Source: Allomyces macrogynus ATCC 38327
Taxonomy: Eukaryota; Blastocladiomycota; Blastocladiomycetes; Blastocladiales; Blastocladiaceae
NCBI GenBank assembly: GCA_000151295.1
Contig: GG745360.1
Span: forward strand, 172,158 to 215,945
Reading direction: 5' to 3'
Length of the DNA: 43,788 nt
Below are positions 32,863 to 41,938 of the stretch, piece after piece. The notes below the pieces were generated by a model, which ran no database searches, was not told the origin of the DNA, and saw only the letters and a list, made by a program, of their open reading frames with translations. How positions within the stretch are numbered: the first letter of the stretch is position 1; each line of letters starts with the position of its first letter. Position numbers and translations under genes: made by a program.

Positions 32863-35493
32863 TCACGAGCCCGGCCAATGTACACGACCCTTCTCCCTTC
32901 CTTGTTCATCTGGCGGCATGCGCAGGTAAAACAGCAGGTACCCGACCTGCTTGCGCTTCGCCTGCAAGTCCGCGTCGGACCCCAAATCCGACACGACCGA
33001 GTCGTCGTAGGTCACCCACACGCCCCCGCGCGCAGCACTCTTGACGTCGGCCGTATAATGCCCGCGCTCCATGCTGCGGCCCAAGTGGCAGACCACGGCC
33101 GCGAGCTGGTACTGCGCGGTTTCCTTGACCGTCGGTTCGGGCCTGGCCGGGTCCAACGTGGGCGGCGGCGGCGGCGGGCCGGGTGGCGGGGAAGACGCCA
33201 GCTCGGGCGTCGCGTCGGTGCCCGTCGACATGGAACTGGTCGTGTCGTCGAGCATCAGCTCGCACTCGCTCGACTCGACGTCCTGCTGCATCGGGTCCGA
33301 GTCCAGGGCGAGGAGCGGGCTCTCGGGCGAGTCTGGTATGTGCATCACCGGCGCGGTGACGGTTTTGTTGACCTTGGCCTCGTCCTCGGGCGGGATCGGC
33401 GGCACGTCGGTCGATTCCATCGCGGCCAAGTCGAGCACCGCGTCCATGCCCACCGGGTCGGCGCGCTTGGTCAGCCTGTGCAGCGTCGGGTGGTACTGGA
33501 ACCGCTTGAGGTGCACGACGAGGATCGCCGGCAGGCCGATCAGCGCTTGCGTGACGACGGCCTCGCGGTGACCGCACTTGCAGGCGTACTCGAGCGTCTC
33601 GTGCGAGAGGAAATCGGCGAGCAGGGTCTGCATCCTGCGGCCGGCACGCACATCGACGGACCACCCGCGGTGCGTCTCGACGGACCGCGAACGCAGGTGG
33701 CAGGCCGTACACTCGACGATCTTCTCGACTTGGCTGTCGAATAAGTGTGCGGGGCTTCGGATCGGGTCGGTGTTGGGCGACAGCTCGGTCTCGAGAATCG
33801 ACAGGCATTCAATAAAGAGCTCTTGCGCGTCCTAGCGACATAGGTCAAAATGTAGGTCAGGATCCCAGCGACGACCGAGAACACGGAGACAGCAAGGGAA
33901 CCGCACCTCTTGTCGAAAACGCGCAAATTTGGTACTCTGAGACTCAATGTACCGGTTGAAATCATGCGGGTCGAGCATCGCGCGAGGCTGCTCAATGCGG
34001 ATCGCGACCATTCGCCCCAAGATGGCGCCGAGCGTCGTCTTGGCCGCCGGCGAGTCGCCGGAATGATGTGCCGCCAAGTCCTCTGCGGTCCTTGCCAGCG
34101 CCCGTACACGCTCCGTAAACGGCGGCAACGACAGCAACGCCGTCAGAATGGCGTTCTGCGACACCGAGGGGTCAGTACGAGTCCGATTTCGGCTCGGATC
34201 GAGGGAAATAAGAAAAAGAGCACCTGGTAGCATGTATTGCCGTTGTTTTTCATGCCTTCGAGCCGGAGCGACGACCGGCGTCGCGTGAGCGGCGGCTGGC
34301 TCGCTGCGAGCGACTGTACGGCCTTGGGTCGCACAGGAACCAGAGCCGACGGGATGGCAGTCTTCGCGACGGGAAGTCGCGCCGAGGGCGGTCGGGTGAC
34401 GGCTGTTGCCGTAGACGTCGTCGCATTAAACAGCCGTTGATCAGGCCAGGTGGGTGCCGCGGTCGCCGGCTTGGGTTTTCTTGTGAGCGATGGTCCTGCC
34501 GTGCCACCGCCAAGCTCCGAGAGTGCGGGCGTGTTGACGGACCGCTCCGTCAGCGGCTCGGTCGTCGGCTTGACGGGCGACAGCGCGATGCCCACGACAT
34601 GCGGCTCGTCGGTAAACTTGCGGCGCTTGGGCGAGTCGAGGGCCGCGTACGGGTCACTGGCGATCGGGCGCTTGTAAATTGCGTCGCCGCGGGAGGCCTT
34701 GGGCGAGATGGCAGTCTTGATGACGCGTGGGATCGAGGACTGGGTCGCGGGTCTGGCGGATCCGGTGGAGCTGGTTGGCAACGCAGGGACCAGCTCAAAC
34801 TCTGGATCAGGGCGCGACACGGTGGAGGTGAGCATGGGGTCCAGCGCGGCAATCTCGGCACATCGTGGCCGTTTCGCGTCGGTACGCACCTTCGCCATCA
34901 TTGAACGCCTTGAAGAACTGGAAGAGCCGGTCGCGCGGCTCCTGAGCGATGAAGCAGAACGTCCACTTGCCCTTGCCCTTGATATTGACCTTGCTTGAGA
35001 CGGCCAGCGTGAAGTGCGGTCCTTGAACACCTAGAAAGAGCCTGTGAAGGTGATGGCGCTCCAACTGAACAAAATCGTCAATCGTCGGATGTGGGGTCGA
35101 CTGCCGTTGAGGTCATTGCCAACCGCAACGCCGAAACGGGAACGGACACACATACATCAAAAGCGTGCAATTTGGGCGCACGCGAGTCGAGTCCGACCGG
35201 CTCGAAGCGGAACTTGTAGTTCGACGGTGCGGGATCTGACCACACAAACCACAAACCGAACACCCCCCGCACGTCAGCTCAGGGTCCGTCCCCCTCGCCA
35301 ATGGCCTCGCTCCAAACCAACGGCGAACCATGCACAAAGCACCGTGCTCGCTCACGCACGCTAACGCACCGAGTTGCGTAATCGTGAGCGTGACATTGGG
35401 CACTTCAAAAGCGGGTTTCGGAGGGTTATTCGACTTGTGCCACTGCAGCAAGTCGACGTGGACCGTGTCGGGAAATTGGTCGACGCCAGGCAT
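32863..35493 (-). CDS. USP37-like ubiquitin-specific protease with N-terminal PH-like domain
   Basis: Cysteine deubiquitinase (C19). Six exons close in phase: 35493-35370, 35235-35156, 35100-34890, 34801-34224, 34155-33907, 33831-32863, giving 736 residues. Residues about 1-140 form a beta-rich module (FEVPNVTLTITQLDPAPSNY, HFTLAVSSKVNIKGKGKW, RDRLFQFFKAF) like the PH-like domain of USP26/29/37. A disordered linker with KRRKF and TRRRSSLRLEG follows. The catalytic domain has NNGNTCYQNAILTALL (Cys at 329; the usual Met after Tyr is Gln), DAQELFIECL, zinc pairs CTAC and CKCG, LVVHLKRFQYH, and GHYTADVK (His 672) with VTYDDS (Asp 690), ending KQVGYLLFYLRM. A Pro/Ser/Asp-rich insert splits the catalytic domain, as in USP37. 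A good GTGAGT donor near 32,862 leaves open an extra 3' exon. Confidence 0.9.
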
Positions 35494-35976
35494 GATCGTC
35501 GTCGCTCGCCGCGGGAGCCGCAGACATGATCAGGGCCCGCCGGAGCTGGGGGAACGCGCGAGGTGGCGAGCGCTGGGAGCGATCCGCGTCACCGCAGGCT
35601 AGCGGTCGGGATTCGGGATTCACAGAAGGGGCCCAGTGACCGCAGCAAGCTGGATCCGCGGAGGAGGAGCGCGTCCGCGCGCGGGAAGGCGGCGGCGATC
35701 GGCGGCAATAGCGGCGCTGGATTGGTGTAGGAGTGGTTGGTGCAGTTCGGTCGGTCCCACGAGCGGGCAACCGGTGGCGGCGTTGCCGACGGTTTGCTCA
35801 CCTTTGTGCGTGCTGCGAATGACTCACCCCGCTCCACTACTTCACCACCAGTCCACCGTCCACCGTAACAAACCTCCTGTCGCGACACGTTCTCGCCGAC
35901 AGCTTCATCAATGGGATTTGCCCTTCAACAGACTGCAGCACTAGGACCCACCATTACCAGCACACACCCGCCCGCC
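35494..35976. promoter_or_regulatory. shared head-to-head promoter of deubiquitinase and RAD51C-like genes
   Basis: The two start codons face away from each other across 483 bp with no gene between. The stretch is GC-rich, with pyrimidine tracts on the RAD51C side. I see no clear TATA box. That it works in both directions is inferred from geometry only. Confidence 0.45.
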
Positions 35977-37591
35977 ATGAGCAACCGGCCAATCTCGTCG
36001 CTCGCCCTCGACAAGGCCGCCAAGCGCAAGCTGCTCGCCGCCGGCTTCAACTGGACAAAGGATCTGACCGGTCTCTCAGCTGCGGATCTCGTCGCTGGTC
36101 GGTAAATTCAAGTCGTTTTTGGATCGACAATGATGATGCGACACACGACCTCATCATCACCGAATCGACTGTGCAACAGAAACGGGCCTGGCTCCCATCG
36201 ACGCCGAGCTGGTCCTGCGCGTACGCGATGCCGTTGGCAACGCCCCACCCTCAGCCGGTACCAGCTCAGATTGCCGCCTAACACGCGTGTTTTGTGATCT
36301 GACCCGCGCGCCTCACCTTGTCCATCCCACCAAGCCGCGGAACCGCCAAGCGTTCTCGACCAAGGCCCACGCAATGCCGACCCGACGCTCACCACGGGCG
36401 TTGCCGAGCTCGACGTCCTGCTCGGACGACCAAACCGTCCAGGACTCTCAATGGGCGCCTTGTACGAGCTGACGGGTGTGCCCGGCATTGGAACAACGCA
36501 ACTCTGGTCCGTTCACGCCCCGTTGTTCAGTTTGCACGAAGCGTCACTGACCCGTGCATCTGAACGTAAATCAGCATGCAGCTGTGCGCGCGCATCCAGC
36601 TCCCGCAGCGCCTCGGCGGTCTTTACGGCCGCGTCATTGTCGTCGACACGACAGGCGGGTACCAAGCGTCGCGCCAGTCCGAGATCGCGGCCGCCATTGC
36701 CAACTCGGTCGAGGCACCAGCCGACGCAGGTGGGTACTGCTTGAGAACTGAACCATGGATGATACTGCCGAATAAACCCATCGTTCTGACTTCGTTGATG
36801 ATCCGTGCTGTTCCAGTCGCGTCAATGCTGCAAGGCATCGCCTACTACCGGGTTTTCAGTCCCGTCGAGGTTGTGGCGCTCGTCAATGTGCTCCCTGACA
36901 TTTTACGCACCAACGACGGGGTCCGGCTGCTCGTGTTCGACTCGATCTCGTTCCCGTTCACGGGCGGAAAACTCGGGCTCGTGCAGTCGATTCTGTCGGC
37001 CCTCCGCGAACTGGCGGAGCAATTCCAGCTCATCGTGCGTGCCAACTGCTCTCATTTCCCCGGTCGTTTGCGCATTTCTGACCTAACAGCAATTTGCAGG
37101 TCGTTGTCACCAGCACCTTCGTTCTGAAGCGCGACGTCCTGGGCCAAGCGCACCGAATGGATCCGGCCGCGGCCCTGATCACGGCGCGAACGGGCAACCC
37201 GGGCGAGGCCACTTCCAAGCTGCAGCAGATCAAGTCCATGTCGCTGCTCGCCAAGGAGCAGGAACTGCCGGACCTGACGCCTGTGGGCACCAACTGGTGG
37301 TCGAACCTTGTCGACGTGCACGCGATGCTGTTTTGGGACCACGCGACGCGGTACGTTCTTGGCTTCGTCGTGCTTGATTGGGTCTGTAATAACTGACTGC
37401 GACGTGGAATAGGGTCGCGTTTCTGCGCAAGGGCCCGCTCACCCAGTCTTTTGCACGGTTTCGTATCACAGTACGGCTCGCCTCTTTTCGATCCGATGCT
37501 TGAAGTTCAGCGAAGCTAATGTTCAGTCCGGGAACAACAGGATCAAGGGATTGTCGCTGACGTCCAGCCAGAACAAGATCCTCCTGTTTGA
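35977..37591 (+). CDS. RAD51C: RAD51C-like recombination protein with degenerate ATPase motifs
   Basis: RAD51 paralogue that helps load RAD51 in homologous recombination. Eight exons close in phase: 35977-36097, 36180-36257, 36335-36506, 36575-36729, 36835-37034, 37100-37350, 37413-37470, 37541-37591, giving 361 residues (human 376). The N-terminal helix-hairpin-helix reads KLLAAGFNWTKDLTGLSAAD. The core has MGALYELTGVPGIGTTQLCM, GRVIVVDTTGGYQASR, YYRVFSPVEVVALVNVLPDI and VRLLVFDSISFPF, closest to RAD51C. The Walker A lysine is Thr 120 (GxxGxGTT), the catalytic Glu after VDT is Thr 150, and the TNQM-like sensor is TSTF. Walker B Asp 211 remains. With eight in-phase exons and no stop, the gene looks maintained, so the losses may be functional. 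Confidence 0.85.
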
Positions 37592-37700
37592 AACACCATT
37601 TTCCATTGTTCATTCACTCAGGCCCACGACGAGTCTCCCCAGCCATCACCATCGCCAGACCGCATCCCCCTTCGCGCACCTTCCACTCTCCACCCTCTCG
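37592..37700. other. convergent 3' spacer, 109 bp
   Basis: The RAD51C-like and carotenoid oxygenase genes end facing each other here, so their 3' untranslated regions probably overlap. Confidence 0.5.
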
Positions 37701-39739
37701 TCAATTGAACGAGTCCATCTCGGCATGCACCGCGCCGACAAACGACCCATGGAACCCAAACGGCACATGGGTCGGCATGCTCGCGCGCCCAATCTCCGTG
37801 AACGACGCCGCATCCAACACCAGCAGGTAACTCTTGCCCGTGTCTCCATCCAGCACGACCGTCACGACCACGCCATCATCCTCCTCCACCGCCCCGGGCC
37901 GCGGCACAAACACGGGCTCCCCCGGAAACTGCTGCTTGCCGTGCCACAACACGTGCATTTTGCGCTCCGTATCAAACTTGCCGATCCCGAGCAGCAGACT
38001 CGCTTCGGACCCGGACGACGGGAACGACTTGGTCTTCATTTCGAGACTGCCCGAAATAATCCCGTACACGAACCGCGTCGGCGTCCCCGCGCGCGCCGAG
38101 TGGAACCGCGGCAAATCGACGCCGCGCGGCGACACTTGCACGAACGTTGCGGTCCTGCGCGCGTCCGGGTCGGGCACCGCGTCCGACGGCAGCGGCAACG
38201 TGTACCGGCGAATCGCCGGCAAGTCCGTGATCCCAAGGAGCGTGGGCGTGTCGCGCGCTTGTGGGCACGGGGTCGGGTTGAGCGCGGGCACGTTCAATTG
38301 CCGGACGACCACGGGTGTGTCCATCGCGCACACTTCCAGCACGATGCTGGCGTTACCCTCGTCGTCGTCGACGTCCCAGGCATTGCACGTGTGGAAGAAG
38401 AAGAACGCGGCGGCATCGAACGTGTGCTCGACAGCGCCCGACTCGCGGTCGATCACGTAGAAGGTCGTCGGCATGTGGTCACCGTACCACTGCAGCGAGT
38501 CGAGGTAGCTCGGGGACGTGAAGGCCTTGAGACCCATCCACCCGATCGCGTACGGCTGCAGCATCAGCACCAGATAACGCCGCGTCAGCGAGAACGAGTG
38601 CAGGTAGGCCGTCAGCGAGTGCGTGATTTCCGTCAACACGCGGCCGTCCGGGTGCGTCGTTGGGTTCACGTGGATCACGCGGTAGGTGCCGACGGGACCG
38701 GCCGTGATCACCACGTTGTAAATGTCGCCCGTCGATGGATCCCACTGGTGGTGGCCCATGGAGAAAGTGCCCTGCATGTCCGGGTTGACGTTTTCGTAGG
38801 TGAACTTGCCCGCGGCACCAAACGTGGCGCCGGCGACGGGGAGGACTTCGAGCGTCATGGGGTCGAGCACTTGCAGGCCATTGTAGTCGGTCTTGGCGAC
38901 GAGCGATTGCACGCGCGAGTCGGGGCCGACCGAGCTCTTTGCGGTTGTCGACGGGATCGGGAAGTTGGGCGTCACAGTCACATTGATCGGCGCTCTATGT
39001 CGAGAAACCTCATTCGTGTGAGCTCCAATGGACCGATTTGCCAAAAGCGACGACGAGTAGCACAGTACTTGTTGAGCTGCGGCGTCCAGATCGCCATGAA
39101 CGTGGTCGCGACGCGCTTGAACAGGTTGCTGCACGGGTCCGACTGAGCTACACGTCGCAAAGTCACGGATGAGACGTATTGAACGGCCAGACACGACACC
39201 AGGAAACCAGCGTACCAATGCCCAAGAACCCGCCTGTTTCATTGATGACGCGCTCCACGTCCTTGGACGTTTCGCGGCTCCGGTATTGCACCTTTCCGTC
39301 GCGGATTTCAAAGCGATGGACCTGGAAAGGATGCGCCACGTGTCATTCTCCACCCCTTGGGACTTATCACGAGTAAACACCAGAGCCGACCGACGCACCA
39401 TGCTCAGACCATCGAACCAGTGGAAAATCTTGACGTCCCCGACAGTAAATTTGGAGGGCCCAATCCGGTAAAGCGCGCCTGCGGTTCATTGAACGCATTC
39501 ACAACCCGTTGATTCAGCTTCAAGTTTCAGCGCCTGAGGTTGGACGACCGGATTCAGACTGCACCTTCGAGCCATGATGGGACTGTGCCAAACACTTGAA
39601 GATCAACGGGCCGGAGCGTCTCGCGGGCGCCCACAAACCCACGGGCCTGGCCCGGGCCACGGTTCGTCAGCTCATTCAATGCGGTCTTCCCGCCCGCGGC
39701 GGGCGTCGTTGCCGCGCTGTCGCTGGCTTGGACCGGCAT
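37701..39739 (-). CDS. carotenoid cleavage oxygenase (BCO/RPE65 superfamily)
   Basis: Fe(II)-dependent oxygenase that splits a carotenoid double bond, in animals and fungi often giving retinal. Five exons close in phase: 39739-39565, 39478-39399, 39321-39216, 39147-39069, 38994-37701, giving 577 residues. Family blocks: VPSWLEGALYRIGPSKFTVG, HWFDGLSMVHRFEIRDGKV, YRSRETSKDV and DPCSNLFKR. The four iron-binding histidines fall at about 228 (MGHHQWDP), 279 (LHSFSLT), 348 (FFHTCNAWD) and 562 (FHGSFVGA). All are present, so the enzyme should be active. Substrate and cleavage site cannot be read from sequence. There is no signal peptide; the N-terminus is Ala/Thr-rich. Confidence 0.92.
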
Positions 39740-40389
39740 GTTTTCGGAATTTGGTGCAGCGAATGCAGCGAGTTGGAAGGTTGGCCCGGCTCGTCAATCG
39801 TTCAACAGCCAACGTGCAGTGGAGGGCCAGTTTCGCTGCCGCGAGCCGCGACTTGCGATTGCTCTTTGATTCATGGTGGGTCGCGCTGTCAACGAGCATG
39901 CCAGGCCAATTAAAATTCTTCAATTCCTGCGTTGTGAAGCGGGGCTGCATCCAGCTAAAAAGCCGGCCCCAGTGCATCCGCTCCGCTGGTCAGGGCGGGG
40001 CCGCCGCAAGGGGCTGCTATTAGAAATTGGCGACGCCAGGAGCAACAGAAACAAAAAACGGCTCGACTGAGCCCAGATGCTCCTGTTCAACTTGAGCTGC
40101 CGCTGCTGTCGGTCCCTGATCGGCGTGGGGATCGCTCTGTCGCGCTCTGTCGCGCTCTGTCAGCTGAACACTTCGTTTCATTGCTAGACGTGAGGCCATT
40201 TGACGGGACGCATGCCGAGTTTCACGCACGAAGACTTGTTCGCTTCTGTGCTGGCCGAGGCACGAGAGCATCTCTCCCTCGCTCGCCTTTCATACTTATC
40301 TTATTCTGCCGCCACAACCACTACTGCTGCAATCTACACCGCTTGGTCTCGTGGCAAGCAGGGGGCGCGACTCCTCGTTTCTCGCAAGA
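39740..40389. promoter_or_regulatory. divergent upstream region of carotenoid oxygenase and repeat-protein gene
   Basis: 650 bp between divergent starts. It contains three tandem 10-bp units CGCTCTGTCG at about 40,133-40,161. No light-response or other known element could be identified by eye. Confidence 0.4.
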
Positions 40390-41140
40390 ATGGACAAAAC
40401 GGAAATCAATGCTGCAATCAATTATTCCAGGGTGCACCCTGACAACACGAAGCCGGTCCTCCCCGCTGAACTGGTGGGCCAAATTCTCATCGACGGGGCC
40501 AAACTATTGGCGGGACCCCTGCCAGTTCCCGCCTTGCCAACGGCAGAGACAGTCGCACAGCTGCAGCAGCTGCTCCATGTTCTATTGCGAAAGTGGGCGC
40601 CGCGCATTGGTCGCGCTGTACTCATCCGTCTCCCACATTGTATGCCGGTCGCCGCATCGCGCAAGGGTCGAATCGACATTCTGGATCGTCGCCGCGAGTG
40701 GGGACTGCCATTTGCCGCTGACGTAGTCGATGCTGTGGACAGGCGAGGGCCATTCTTCCGTTCTGAAGTGGTTGAAAACGCACGCCGCGTTCCCATATCC
40801 CATTTCATGGCAGTTGCTCGACTCGACGTTTGTGTGCAAGACTGATAATCCGGACGAGCTCCGCTGGTTGCTCGAAACTCGTGTCGCAAACCTATCCGAG
40901 AACGCGTTCCGACATGGGCTCGATTCAGCGAGTTGGGCGGGCAACATCCATGTCCTCGAGTATTGCAGGGGGCAGACGCTGGTGCCGCCGCCCCGCGTCC
41001 ACTTTGCCAATCTCGATTACATTTCCGAGCGGAGGTTATCCGCCCAGGCGTCATCGACGCTGCTGCCCGACGAGTTCGAATCCATTAATTTATTGTGGTC
41101 GGTCCAGTCTCGCCGAAGCGTATCAAAAAGTGTGTTGTGA
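40390..41140 (+). pseudogene. third, diverged relative of the 'DWW' repeat protein, frameshifted
   Basis: It starts MDKTEINAAINYSRVHPDN, followed by LPAELVGQILI, the F-box-like helix seen in the copies at 12,206 and 13,808. 'MPVAASRKGRIDILDRRREW' matches PVAASRNGRIDILTLRRKLG in the first copy. The frame slips near 40,745, between DAVDRRG and GHSSVLKWLKTHAAFP, then continues with DELRWLLETRV and NIHVLEYCRGQTL. Its repeats use KWL, RWL or EYC instead of DWW, so it is the most diverged of the three. The frame ends at TGA 41,138, and the family's C-terminal repeats are not clearly present beyond that. Confidence 0.6.
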
Positions 41141-41938
41141 TGGCGCCGTGTTGCCGTTGTTGGCTTTGCTCCGAGACTCAGGGTTGGCGGCGGATATGCA
41201 ATCACATGGGCCGTCAAGACTGCGACGCTTCATGCCGCCAAGCATGCGCCACATGCGCAAGATGGCGTCAAGCCTGCGCCAGCCACACGCAAGCCGGTTT
41301 TCGGACAGGCAGCGCGAATGGACGCCTCATTTCGGAAGTGGTTCCCGGAGTGGTTCTTGGCTGGCTTTTGCAACTGTCCGTCACGCCGCGTGGTGCGTTC
41401 GGAGAGAGGACTTGGACGGTTTGGCGCCGTTCGGTCACTGTCGGCTCTTCCTCCTGTGCTCCGTCTGCTCACGGTGAGCGCTCGAACGCGACCAGCAACG
41501 CCCAGCAATCCAGCAACCTCGAGAACAGCTGCACGACGAGCACCGGCACCACCCGCAATCAGCGCTCCGGTCCCTCCTGCGGGAACGGGATCCCGGCGCC
41601 CGTCCATCGCGAGGCGACCAACCGCAACTGCCGAACCGCTCTGCATCAGTGGACCAGCAACAACCCACGTTTCGTGACGCTCCTGGCCAGCCGAGCCGCA
41701 CCCTGTCCCGCTGCAACACCGGCTGCACGCCGTTAATGCGCTGTGGTCTCAGCAAGACGCTCGTGGTTTGCTCTCGTCGTCGGATTGCATGTTGATGCTC
41801 GCTTGACCGCCACAAACCCGTCCCCTGCCTGCATCATCTACGGCAACCGTTCATCGCTAAGGTTACTCGCAGCATCTGTAATCGCGCCATCCGCGCTACT
41901 GTCTCGCTCGCCGCCGCTCTGCGCAACCGTTCATCACC
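41141..41938. other. stretch between third repeat-protein copy and kinase
   Basis: Open frames here are Pro/Ala/Thr/Arg-rich with no motif. It probably holds the remnant tail of the preceding pseudogene and the kinase promoter and leader. Confidence 0.4.

Noticed and set aside
37500..39146. 548-codon plus-strand frame
   Set aside because: Antisense shadow of the carotenoid oxygenase, rich in Arg and His with no domain.
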